Of a stretch of DNA of 64,000 bases, positions 27,401 to 39,900 are shown piece after piece. Numbering within the stretch: position 1 is the first letter of the stretch; the number at the start of each line of letters is the position of its first letter. Made by a program: the position numbers and the translations under genes. The DNA comes from Mycteria americana (Eukaryota; Chordata; Aves; Ciconiiformes; Ciconiidae): assembly GCF_035582795.1 (NCBI RefSeq), contig NC_134365.1:80395635-80459634 (forward strand), read 5' to 3'. A model generated the notes under the pieces. That model was given only the letters and a program-made list of their open reading frames with translations. It was not told the origin of the DNA and searched no databases.

Positions 27401-30286
27401 GTAAGAACATCACACTGTGATTCTCATTTTAGTCACAACATTTGTTTCTTTACAGGCCTGCTGGCATGGCTAGACACTGGATAAATTACAGGTTTAAAAG
27501 CAATTTGGTATTTATCCAGGCGATGGTCATTAGCAGAGGTTTTAGTGTCAGATATATTTAGTGTAAAATATTGAAGCATAGGCCTCAAATTTGCTGACCA
27601 GCTGGGGCAGAATAGAAACAATAAATACACGTGCACAAAACTCTCTCCCCTTCCCTGTCGCCAGTCGGCAACAGGAAGAATAGGGCTTACGTTACAGCTA
27701 CTTCTAACACTTAATTAAGAGAAGATTGTTGGTCTTACCAGGAGACAGCAGATGAGAAATAGGTTGTCTTTTGTGTCTTACAGCAGTACATAGTATGCCC
27801 TCAGAAATAACAAGAGGATTTTAGCAATGATGCTGCTTTATTCTTCAAGTCAGCCATGTTTCACTAAGGAACTGTGGGGTTTAGGCATAAGACATTGAGC
27901 ATTGAAATAACTGATATGCAATATTGCTTACTCAAAAAAATTGTCAAAATATCAGCCATTCTGTGATGGCATACTGAAATGCTAATAGCCAACTGTTTTA
28001 AGTTTATCTTCTAAATAAAGTATAAGCTGAAATTTTTTTCCCCAAAGCTTAGATTTATGCAAAAGGAAAATTTCAAAGTTGTGTTCCATAGTTTGGATGT
28101 GCTGAAGTTTCTCAGGAAAACCAGCAAGCATTTTTTGACTAGTGCCTTGGACACTGAAGTTTAATTTCTGTTTTAAATTCAATTGCAGACCTTTAATGAA
28201 AATAAAATGGAAAGAACGCATCCTTGAATTACAAAAATATGAACAAGATGTTAACATAGCCTAAAATTCTGGATAGATTCCACTGCCCACACTGCTGCAT
28301 GGTGCACGTACCCACAGTCTCTTCAAAGAATGACACAGGGCAGACGATTCACTTCCCAAGTGTTAATGGGCAAAAGAAGTTCTTAATTTCTACATTACAC
28401 TTTTAAGGAAGTACATTAGCTACTTCAGTAGGTGACTGCAGCAGGCTTTTGCCAATTAGATTTCAAAATGACTCAGTTTGTGTTTGGTTTTTTTGAAGTT
28501 TGCAATCTGAACTAGTTTGAGATATATTACTGAGGAGCCTTCAGCATCTCCAGCTTGTACAGATCATTTAATATTTTAAAATACCCATTCTATGGAGGGA
28601 AATAAAGTGATCAGATTTTAGGATTAAAAAATTATTAAAGATTTACTGGCTTGTTAGGTATAGTTTTGATCTGATTCTTATCAACAGAACTTATTTTACT
28701 ATCATAGCACCGAAGAACTCTGGTTAGCAACCAGATACCCACAAGTAGCTTAAGACCAGAGACAACAGATGGATAGAGAAAAATCCTAGGAAACAATGGT
28801 ACGACTTAAGTTTTCAGTGAACCTACAGCTTACTCATTTTTGAGGGTTGTTTGGGGTTTTTTTATTTATTTATTGGGATGCCCTAAGTACTTTGACAAAG
28901 GAGAAGAAAAAAAAAAAAAGGAAGGTTTTGTGTCAAGTGTTAGGGAAAGCTGATGTTAATTTTTATCTCCTTCTTAAATATTTTCTTTAAAGGTGTACTG
29001 TCTTCAGTGTAACAGCACACAACTGCCATTTAAAAAAAAATCAGTTACTTTGTACCTTTTTAAATTTCAGAATCCCACTTTTATTTTAAACACAAATTGA
29101 CAGACAATAGATAGGAACGTTTTCCACATACAGAAATTGAATCTTTCTTCGCATTTAAAGAAATCTTTTTTATTTAATTGCCATTTCCATGTGCCTTTGT
29201 GCTTTGGTTCTAGCCAGCTGCTAGAAAGCTAAAGTGTTGCCAAAGAGCATATTTTTGCATTATTTCTGGCCTGCACAGATTTAGGAAATACCAGCAGTTG
29301 CACTGAGTCCATTCTCATGAAAGAGCTAGCACAAGTTTGCAAATCAAAGAGCTTATAATAAGCATGTAAACATTTGTTTGTTTATTCAAACTGCTGAAAC
29401 TTGGGGAGATTTATTCATCACGAGAGCTAGGTCACATACTATTAAATTTGAATTTCCTCCTTATTTCTAATGGAAAGCCTGGACGATTTATGCACCATCT
29501 CGGACAAAGCAGTTGGAGAAGCTTACGCTGTAGCTGCCTGTACTGTGTCTGCAGAGGAACAATTTCAGCTCTGTCTCTCCTTAAAAGTATCCCTGTTACT
29601 TAGTTGAAAATCTGCAACTACACTTAACAAATGCATTTGCAGCTGTTGTGATATTGCTTAAGCATAAGGTCTTACAAATACTGGTCCTTCCCTGAAAACC
29701 TGAATCCTTCAGTAAGTGTTGAAATGTAAGGTAGAGTGTGGTATCTGGTGCTTGCTTGTATCTCAAGTGCTTTCTTGATAATCAGTGGCATATAATTTTT
29801 TTTATCTAGGTTTAATCAGCTTTATTACCCTTCTTTTACTAGAGATTTAAATTATATGTGGGTTTGATCTAAGTTTATTGATATTGTTATGTATTGTGGG
29901 ATTTTTTTAATTTAATGTAATACCATTTCTTCATGTTTCAATTTGTAAAATACAAGAATATAATTGCAAGGTATAAACTTTCACTAAATTATATTACAGA
30001 GGTGCTTTAAGAAAAATATGTAAATTATTTAATTTAAATATTTGTTTCATACTTTATCTTGTGAACCCTTTTGTACAGTGAGGAAAGATTTACTTTTATG
30101 GGGTAAGGATGATGGGCCTGAAGTCAAAGACAAACTGCTATTTATTCCTGTCTGGTCTTTATTACTGTATCATTTGTGCAGAAGTATCACAAATTCTGCA
30201 ACTTATCAGTGTTTGGTATTGATGACTGTAACAAAATTTTAAAATATATTTTCACATAGAACATAGACTTCCTTTTATTTAATTTT

Positions 30287-30292
30287 AATAAA
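30287..30292 (+). terminator. PPARA: Candidate intermediate polyadenylation signal of PPARA
   Basis: An AATAAA sits in an AT-rich context with a weak downstream element. It is listed only as a possible alternative end. Confidence 0.2.
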
Positions 30293-33051
30293 AGTAAGTC
30301 TAGGCGAGGAAGAGCTGTAATCCCAAAATCAAGTTAATATTTTTAATGTTTTAACTCAAGTTCACTGATATGAAAGATATTTTGTAGAACTAAGTTCATC
30401 TTTGCTTTACAGCACAGTAGTTCATTTTCCTTAAAAGTCTGAAAAGAGAGCTAAAAAGAGCTAGATTCTGTTAGTACTCCATTTTCTGAGGAGCGGACTT
30501 GTGGCTTACTAGAAATAACAATGTGTATCCAGGATTATTTCCTGCTACCTGCACTGAGGTTGATCTGCAGCTTTTATAGATGTATTTTAAAATATGTAAT
30601 TTGGCAGTGCAAAACAGAATGTTGAAATGCCATTACTGGCTTTTCTACAGGAGTGTTCCCCTTATGATTTTAAGTAGAGATGAATTCAGAATCTGTTCAT
30701 AGGGATTCTGTGTCCTGTGATTCCGGTGTGACAATCTGTGCCTACAGCATTCCTGCTAAGGAATCCTGATACAGGAAGAGTTACCTTTTAAAGGTATACT
30801 TTTTATTTTGCTGTGGTCAAAACATAGCGTCGAGTACAAGCACAGTATATTACAAATGTTCCAGCAATGATTTATACTCACTGCACTTTATTTGTAATAG
30901 ATGACATTTTACTTCCCCAAATCACTGCAGCTTGAAATTTTCACTTGATCACTGTCACCCTACAGGTATATTGTCTACAAAGATGTTTGTGTCATATTTG
31001 TAAAAGCTCTGCTGGACTTTCTTGTGGTAACCTACAGATACTTTTCTCAACTTCATAGGCAGCAATGAAAAAACCCTGTAAAAGGTACTAGAAGATATGT
31101 CACTTTACACTGTAAATACGTGATACAAACTCATTGTTAACTAAACCCATCCTGGGGCAAGGGTGATTCCTCTTTTGTATTCTCTAATGTGCTTACAGGT
31201 TTTTTAAAATCTTTTTTCAGCTTCTGAAGCTGTTTTGGTTTTTGTTCTTGAACTCCTTTATTGTGTTAGTCAGTCTTGTCAGATTCCATTGCAAGGGTGT
31301 TTCAAAAAGAATTCCTATTGCAAGGACCTCAATTTCAGCTGAGTTGCCTCTGCCCAGGGGATAGGCTGCATGCACAGAAGAGATTAATCTGATTACAGGC
31401 TGGGCCTTAAATAAGGACTGCAAGATCAAGCATAAGGTACTTAAAGGTTTTTTTCAGTATTTTGGTATATTTTCTCAGGTTGGATATGCAGGTACAGTAA
31501 TCCCTGTTGTGGAAAAGACACCAGCCTTATGATCAATGCAAGAAGTTTCATGGCATTCTTTACTCTTGAAAGAAAAAAATAGTGGTCGCATGGGAAAATA
31601 CTAACCAACCGAAATCCTGGCAACATGCAAGTGCGTAGGAGTGCAGTATAATAATTCAAAATCTGTTTGTGATGTGCAAAAGGAACTGGAGGAAGGTTAG
31701 CAAATCTTCTGGTGGACGATTCATATGCAAATAACCACGTAGAGTGCTGTTCAAATCCACATTTCATTACCTCTGGCACATTCAGATACTCTAGGTATGT
31801 TTTGCCACATGGTAGCGTAGGGTTGCCTTCATGGAGACACAGTGCCTTTGCCCTCCTGTTGGTAACAGAGTTGTTTGCAGTGCCATGTGCGTATTCAGAC
31901 AGGTATCTACGGGAACTCACCAGCAGCACGGTTGGGCAGACGGTTACTGAGCAGACTGCTACGGCTCTGCTGCCGCTGGCATTTGTGCAGAGAGTAGGAG
32001 GGAGCTGCTTCTGATCAAATCATTCATCCCTCTCCCCTGGGAAATGAATCCTGTGAGACAGGTGGATATGTGAAGCCACGGCTCCATCTCGGTAGCCACA
32101 AATGCTACTTTCCTCTGGTTTCGGAGGTGGAAGAACATTTATGGCTTTAGTTATTTCTTTAGTAATAACAAATCTAATCAACGTTTAAATATTATGGATT
32201 TTAACAAGAACACCCCTCTTAACTGTTTGACAAAGTCCGTTTTATCAGCTTCTCGGATGAGCTGTATTTCATATTGCTCCTGCTATTTCACAGCTTTTAC
32301 AAACAATTGCTCTGAATTTTCTTTAGGAATGTAACACAAGAGTTTAATTACATCATGATGTTAAAACCCTTTATCATGTCTTAAATTGTCTGTTATCTGA
32401 TATGACACAAAAAAGCACATATTTGTTAACGTTGCCAAACCCTAATCACTAGAGCTAACAAGTGTTTAATTAAATCAAGACATCAGTATTAAAGAGAAAA
32501 AAAGCCCAGATCATTGTTTCCAGTCACCTATGTTTTTAGGAGTTTTTGGGTACATTTTATTACAGTGAATACGGAACTTACAAAGAGCAGACATTTCTTA
32601 CAGGGAGTAGTCAAACCTAATTCTCATGGAATGCTTGTTTCCCAGTAAAATACCACTAATTCAAGCCAACTTCCCAAGTCTCCTTCTGTCGGAACAATGC
32701 AAATGACATTTTCAAGAAAGAATGGAAACCCTGGTCTCACAGGGATTTATAGGAAAGACAAAGTCTCTTGCACTTGTGAATATAAAAAATACATATAGCT
32801 AAATATGATGATGCATTCTCAAATGTTACCAGCCTACTGATCTAGGATGAAGAAACTTGAACTAAACATTTTCCTTCTTTTTTACATTCTGATTTTTTTT
32901 CCATCTCCTTTAAAAATAAGAGGTTGAACTCATAGTGTCTGTATAGAGACTAGTAGGAACCTATGTGCTTTAAAAAAAAAAAAGTCCTCCTTTAAGATTG
33001 AATGTAAACAGTTAATTTGAAACATGGTTTTTGCCTTAATGGTTTTAAAAA

Positions 33052-33057
33052 AATAAA
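33052..33057 (+). terminator. PPARA: Candidate distal polyadenylation signal of PPARA
   Basis: An AATAAA lies here, followed about 25-45 bases downstream by a GT- and T-rich stretch (TTGTGCTGATCTTTTATTT). This is the best-looking signal combination near the length expected from the human 3' UTR. It is not proven. Confidence 0.4.
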
Positions 33058-33080
33058 GTATTTTTAAAAGTGAATTTAAT

Positions 33081-36000
33081 GACTTGTGCTGATCTTTTAT
33101 TTCCAGGAAAGTAATTCACTGTAATGTCATGGTTTTAAAAGAAACATACTTGTTACCCTCTGCTGGCTGCCTCTTGTACATTATCCAAAGCAGCTGCCAA
33201 GTCTTAACCGAGTCCCTCATTCAATGACCGTGCACACATGAGTAACTTTTATGTACACGAAAGTAGTTCTGTTCTGCACTCTTGAACAACCACTTACGAT
33301 CTCAACTGATAGCTTGTGTAAATGTTTGCAGAATCAGGACCTGGGGAGTGCAGGGTGGTGGCGCACCTGGGAATGGCGATACGCATTGCTCCTTCCGCAA
33401 CAGTACCAGTGGCATGAACGTGTGTTTTGTGCTGCTCTACTGTAATTAAGAACGTGAATGATTTTGCCTTAACCTCATTTGCCTTAATTTGGTACAGAAA
33501 ACCCTGCTTCAGAAAACACTTAGCTGCTTAATTTTATACCAGGGAGTAATCATGCTGATTTTTAGTAGTGAACAAGAGTGGATAAGCAACCTTTGGTGGG
33601 ATTGGTGCCCAGATTTTTTGGGGTTAGCATCAAATATCTGTTAACAAATTGTATTAAGTATGTTTATTACATAATAAGATGTGTGTATTGCAAGGTCATT
33701 TTAAAGGCAGAATGATATCTGAAGCATCTTTAAAGTGCTGATGCTTACACTTTTTACTGTTAGACACGCCTTTTAAATTAGGAATGTGTGTGTAACATAC
33801 ATATATACATTGCATATATAATATATATTTCATCAGTTTGTCTGCTGACCCACCGTCCTGCTGTGTCCTTCCATTCTCATTGACTACATGACCAGCTTGA
33901 GACATTTGTTGAATTCAAGCAGCATTGAATGCACTTCTACGTGAAGTGTAGCATGCTAACTAATTTGATGAGCATGGCTTCAATTAAATCGGTTGGAAGG
34001 ATATGTCACAGATAATTGTTTTCCTTCAAGAATCTGGGGATTTACTAAGCTGGTAAAAGAGTGCTGAAGCGAAAATTACGGCAGAGGATAAAGAATCACA
34101 TTTCTTCATCAGCTGTGCTCAGGAGCACTGAAGGCCTGATTTTGAGCAGCAGAAAGTACTTGGAGAACCTGATGAAACCAAACTGTAAAGACCGTGCGTA
34201 TCTTGGAGAGTAGGCCTCATGGCTGATAAGTTTGGGCATGATGGCATTTAGTCTGTGAAATCACATATATACCAAAACATTATGATCATAATGAGATCAT
34301 AATGCTCATGTTCAATGGGAATATGAGAATGTGGAATACCTAAGTTTTAACAGCTGCGCACAGATATTAATCCTCTGTCATTCCAGGAAATACCAAACTG
34401 CACGTAGGTCAGCCTTCTTTCCCTAAAGCATGGACCAGAGATGACAGAACATATCTGATGGCCCTGGGCTACTGAACCACGTTGCTGGAAGTATCCTTTT
34501 CTTCACCTAAAAGGTATGTGTAACCAGGTAACTGTGAAGCAGCGCTATCCTTAACTTGGCTTTTTCTGTTGTACTCGAGATAAGTAAATGAACTGTACTG
34601 CACCAAATTAAAAATTCTGTAGTTACAGATTCTGCTCCTTTTTAAAACTGAGTCTACTCCCCCTCCGGTTCAACTTAACAAGTACTTAAAGGTAGGGTCA
34701 TTTCTGAGGGCTTTAAATGAGTCTTCTAGCGTATCATGATGGCAAAGATAATGATTATGAATAAATGAGTGAACTGCATTTTTCTTAAAGGGCACAGAGG
34801 AGGTTGAACAGGAGGGAAAACAGCTCAGAGACACCAGATCCTTCCCAGCACATTAGTGGGTGCATCTCCCGGTCCCTAGGCAGACTTGCATGTCATACAA
34901 CCAAAAGGCACGTTCTCACTTAGATGGGAACTGCACTACCCAGGCTTTTAAAACCTACTTTTAAGCTAAGAGTTAAGATACAACCTGTTGCAAACATTGT
35001 AAAATAGAGAAAATGAAATGTTTTAGAAAGACATTTGCTGGTATAAACATATTATGTGATCCCACATAACTATGTTGCTTTTTTGTCACCTTGATTATGA
35101 CTACAATTTTAAGATGGAAAAGTGCTGTGATTCTTTTTCTAGCATCTCTCATTCTCTTTACAGTTGTGGTTTTAGCATAGGATATACCTCTGTTATTTGT
35201 ACAGAGCAGACAGATACACTACAACTTTTAAAGTCGGTGTGTGTAACATGAAACTGAAATTTAATACCACCCATTTTAAATAAGTTTAATATCATTTTCT
35301 TTGAAAGCATAGTCTCTTGTTACTGCAAAAAGGAATTGGAAATGTTGACTTCTAACATGTATCTTTTTTCCCACAATTAAAGATATATATGTATTTTATG
35401 TCTTAAAGCACCCAGAGCTTGAAAAGGGTACTAATAGGTCCATTATTGCTCCTCTACTAACTGCAAGAAATTCCAGTCCTCAACAGAGGACACCAATATA
35501 CTAGGTTCAGAAAAAAATAAAAAGATTTTAGGACACTCAAACATCCTAAAGAACTAAAAATAACTCACTGAAATCATGTTTATTTCTTTTAACAGATACA
35601 TGGTTCACGCTAATAAAATGATCAAGTTTCGATGTTGACATACGACAAATGATATGGATGGAACAGTTGAGAAAAGAGGAGACGTTAACCAAGGCATTAA
35701 CAGGTTCTGAACCAATGACCAACAAAAGTTTGAGTAAATAACATGATTTGTTGATTAGGGAGCATTCTAGACACATCCTTAAGGTGTGTGACAATGGTTT
35801 TACATAAATACCACCTAAATCTTCCTTGTAATTAAGACAAAGTCAACACAGATAATTGTGAAGCTAATTTTTGAGCTAAACAAACTGCTGTTTCCCTAAC
35901 AATTTTTTACCCTTTTTTGACTGAAACTATGTTTCTGAAATTTGTATTCTAGCTGCAGTTTAACTGCCCAGTTCAGGAAAGAATCGAGCTTATTAACTGA

Positions 36001-36554
36001 ACTTTTCTATTTCCAGATTAACTGATGTGAAAGTGAAAAGGAAGTCATCTTTACTTGTTAAGCATAAACTAGTTGTATTAAGGGTCTTCTCCTGTTGCTG
36101 TATTGACATGGACGAGAGGACTGAGTGGAAAGTGACTGCAAGTGCAAGTGACTTGTAAGTATTGTTTTTTTAATTATTATATTGGTATTTTATTATAAGA
36201 GCACCTACCGTCAGAAGTCTTAATGCTGTGATAGTATTGAGATTATAATCTTGAAGAATCTAGATATTTCTATTGGTATCTGTGACCTTTTCTCATAACA
36301 GTTTTATTTAGACTTAAAAATATAGCTTTGATTTCCTTGCCTACTGTAATCTTATAAGGACAGCACTGTCAAGTTAACAATTGGTGTATACTGACTTCCT
36401 TGGATGTATACTGAATTAAGCCAGATAAATCTGTCTCGGATTTTCATAACACTGTAGGAGTGTCAATCAACACAAAACATTAAAATAACAAATGTGAAAA
36501 TTTGGACATGGTTCCTATGCTATACACTGTTTAGTTTTACATGTGTTTTACGTG
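33081..36554. other. Convergent intergenic region between PPARA and CDPF1
   Basis: The region between the presumed 3' ends of the two genes is AT-rich. An (AT)-rich patch, TATATACATTGCATATATAA, lies near 33,802. I recognise no gene and no repeat family in it. Confidence 0.6.
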
Positions 36555-36575
36555 GTGACAACAGGCTTGTCTGCC

Positions 36576-36581
36576 TTTATT
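36576..36581 (-). terminator. CDPF1: Candidate CDPF1 polyadenylation signal
   Basis: AATAAA on the minus strand lies about 215 nt after the stop, with a downstream GCCTGTTGTC element. Confidence 0.45.
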
Positions 36582-36687
36582 TCTGGCTCTTCAACACCTT
36601 AAGGCCATACTGCTGGCACTGCAATCGCTGCATGATGATGTTTGAAGCCAAGCCAATTGTAAGGAAATGTGTTACTGTGTTCTGTAG

Positions 36688-36733
36688 TAGTGAGCTGATG
36701 AAGGTCACTTCTTTAAAAGGAGCAACATGATAG
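36688..36733 (+). repeat. Left arm of an inverted repeat around the CDPF1 terminal exon
   Basis: These 46 bases are the exact reverse complement of 37170-37215. Imperfect pairing continues to about 36,633. In the CDPF1 transcript this arm falls in the probable 3' UTR. Confidence 0.9.
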
Positions 36734-36794
36734 TCTCCAACAGGAGAGAGGAGAAACCCCAGCCAAAGAACTGTCTCCCTTGGTCCTTCAGTAT

Positions 36795-36944
36795 TTATGT
36801 TCTTGTATCCATTTTTTTACAGGGGAAGGATTTTTGTTGGGGCTTCCTTTTATCCATATCTTCTTGTATTTCCAGAGGAAAGGCCTTTAGGTTTTCATTC
36901 ACACAGGGGAGGCAGAACCTTTTGGAGTAGAACAGACTACATTC
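36795..36944 (-). CDS. CDPF1: CDPF1 terminal coding exon
   Basis: After acceptor TTCTTTACAG it encodes ECSLFYSKRFCLPCVNENL and a charged tail ending KKMDTRT. The TAA stop is at 36797-36795. The exon lies wholly inside the loop of a long inverted repeat (arms 36688-36733 and 37170-37215). Confidence 0.95.
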   Translation of the reverse strand, partial: ECSLFYSKRFCLPCVNENLKAFPLEIQEDMDKRKPQQKSFPCKKMDTRT

Positions 36945-39900
36945 CTGTAAAGAAAATAACATTATTAGCAGGATACACAAAATGGAACTGCTTAAGTTCC
37001 AGTCTCATTAAACCACATTTATATTTAGAAGTCTTCTAAATTAAATTCTTCTTCTAGGTTGAAATATTCCAGCAATGTTGCTTCTTCCTATTCAATAATT
37101 CTAACATCTGGTTAGAGATAACTGGGTGAAAAATAAAAACTGGGTCTGCAGCAATCGCTAACCAAATCAACTATCATGTTGCTCCTTTTAAAGAAGTGAC
37201 CTTCATCAGCTCACTGCTACAGAGAACAGTGACACGTTTCCTTACAACTGGCCTTACAACTGGCTTGTCTTTCAAGCATCATTCATGGTTCTCCTGGCGT
37301 GATCACTAAATTCCAAACAGGGTTTAATGGGTAAGATGGAGCTGCTGCTGCTGCTGGATTATTCTTGGAGAGTTAAACATGAATAAAGGCATGGATGGAT
37401 CGGGACATCTTTCTGGGAGTAATGGATTCCATGGGTTTTACCTAAATAGCGACATTTTCCTCTAAAGCTAAATCTTAAAGTTATGAAGATTTCTCCCTCC
37501 TGGGAGGATCTTCCAAGTTCCTACACTGGTATGTGAGACGTGAAGTCTCAGAATGCTCTTCCTCACCAATCTCCACAAAAATGGCCTAAAGGCCAATGTG
37601 ACTACAAAGAACATAGACCAGGGGCTGTAGGCTCTCACAGACTTTAGCTGCATCTTTTTCCACAACTCCCAAAAAATTTACTCTTCTTTCTATTAATCTG
37701 TGTGCTTGTATTGCCCTAGAAGAATACTAAAAAGTATAAATATTATATCAGTATCATATAGGTGTCCAATAAGCAGAATAGCTAAATGAATTCAATGTGG
37801 CTGAGACAATTCAACTGAGATTTCATCCATTACCCACCTTTACCCTGAATAAATGTACTCGCTGATTAAAAAGTAAAAACATACATGGTACTAAAGCTTG
37901 AGCTGATGTCTCTTCTCTGAATTCTTGATGGTGAAGTAGAAAAGCTGTTGTGCACAAAGAAGGCATTTTGCCTGCCCTTGAAATGGAATGACACTATGAT
38001 CTGACATATTTCATTCGTGTTGTTTTGGTTAGCAAGTGTTACAGACCCATTATTTATTTTCCAACCAGTTAGCGCTAACCAGATGTTAGTTAGTGAATAG
38101 GAAGAAGCAAAACTGATGGAATATTTTAATCTATTTGTAGTACAGAGTTTGGACAACTGGAAGAGAAGCTTATTAATGTATTATTCCTTTGCCCTGCGGT
38201 GAGACTGAAGTCCATGGTTCTCCTGGCGTGCTGATCACTAAATTCCAAATAGGATTTAATGGGTAAGCTGGAGCTGGTGTTGCTGATGGATTATTCTTGG
38301 GGATTTAAGCATGAATAAAGACATCAGTTTAGATGGATCAGGACATCTTTTGGGGAGTAATGGATTCCATGGGTTTTACCTAAATAGCAAAGTTTTCCTC
38401 TTGCCATGGTCATTTGCAGCTGGCCTTTCTCTGGGGGCTTGGCTTGGATATTTCTGTGTTTCTGTTCTTGCTTTTGTTTCCCATGTCACTATCTGGACTT
38501 CAGCAGTAGATTCAGCAGATGATTATATCAAAATCACAATCAGCCTGCTTCTGTGCAACTTTCAAGCCTGAGGAACAACTTCTCTTCGTCTATTGTCCTT
38601 TTCTGCACTGACTGCCAGGCGCCTTCATATTCAGAGCCTTGGTCTCTGAAAAGCCCTGAAACTGGATTTCAGTTGCACAACCTCCACAGCCTATTGTTTT
38701 TTGTCTCTTGGTATCCTTAATACTTTAAGCTGCCAATTAAAAAGGGAAGATTAGAGTTTAAGTTGGCCCTGCTACTCTTGTTTGTATTGCAAAATGCAAA
38801 CAGCTCCCTCCGCCTCCAGGTTAAGTTCATGGCTCCACAGTGATGGACGCTGCACCACTGGGCAATGGCAAAGGAGAGGAGAGACTTTTCCCCTGTTCTG
38901 CAGATGGGGAACTCCAATGTTAATGCTCAACTTGCATTCTTTTAGCTGAAAGGAGTTGCCAACTTTTGCTGATTTTGGCCAATGGGCCAAATGAACCGTT
39001 GCACATCGAGGGGCTGGGTCCACATACCCTTAGTCCTCCTCTCTCAGTCGTGGGATTATTCAGCCTAGCTGCTGTTATGTATAGTCAATCCCTTCTTTGA
39101 CCATTATCCTGATAGGGTTCTGTGTTTAATCGGATAATTCTTTATTTCTTTAAATCTTTAAATTCTATTTAAATCTATGTTTCACCCCTTCCATGACCAA
39201 GGCAGGAGGGGGCCATTTCAATTTCAAACTTAATAGTCCGATTCAGGCAAAACTGAGCTGCCAAAGCATGCTGCCAGAGTTTATTTCTGTTTTGACATGG
39301 ATCATGTCTGAAAGTAATAAATACAGGGATAGTATCTTTACCACACTTGTAAAGGAAACTCTATGTAAAGGAAAGATTCTGCCTAACCATGTCCAGGATT
39401 GACTCCGCATGACTGGAAGTTGAGTGGAAAGTAGCTGTAGTATTACGTTTATCACTTAATACCTACCATCATGTCCAAGGTCAGTGTTTAGTCACCTTCT
39501 GCTGAGGTGAGCAATACGGGATGAAACTTGCTCCCTTTCCTCCGCTTTTCTCCAAAAGCTACCTCTTTTCTTTTCCTATGTTTAGTAAGTGTTGCAATAA
39601 AAAAGAAGTAACTGTTTCAAATGACTAATATGGTCAGATTATATCATTTCCTCTCCCCTTTTCTGAAAGGGAAACAGGAAGAAGGGCACTTGACCTTCCT
39701 CAAGTCTTTTAGAAACATTTTTATTATCTTCCTTTTTGTGGGGTTTTGACATGTTTTAAGACATTACAGATAATCATTAGAATTATTTCTGGTTGGACCA
39801 GAAATAATGGCACTTACCAATACCCTGTGCTAAAGATTGGTTCAGTAGGGTCATGTACGCTGCAAGCTGACTGGAGTAAATTAACTGAGTGAGACTTAAG

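Larger units (their letters stand above)
25767..33080 (+). other. PPARA: Probable PPARA 3' UTR, extent inferred
   Basis: This stretch after the PPARA stop holds no recognisable gene and is AT-rich. It carries several AATAAA signals, including 27395-27400, 30287-30292 and 33052-33057. The human PPARA 3' UTR is many kilobases long, so a UTR reaching the last signal is reasonable. Shorter forms ending at earlier signals are equally possible. Without transcript data the boundary is an inference. Confidence 0.5.
36555..36794 (-). other. CDPF1: Probable CDPF1 3' UTR
   Basis: The nearest good AATAAA on the minus strand after the stop is at 36581-36576, followed by GT-rich sequence. That gives a 3' UTR of roughly 240 nt. 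It would contain the left arm of the inverted repeat. The end position is inferred. Confidence 0.5.

Noticed and set aside
31441-31929. A 162-codon minus-strand open frame, with a 100-codon frame opposite
   Set aside because: One or two frames of this length are expected by chance in 64 kb. The translation shows no domain, signal or membrane pattern, and it lies in the probable PPARA 3' UTR.
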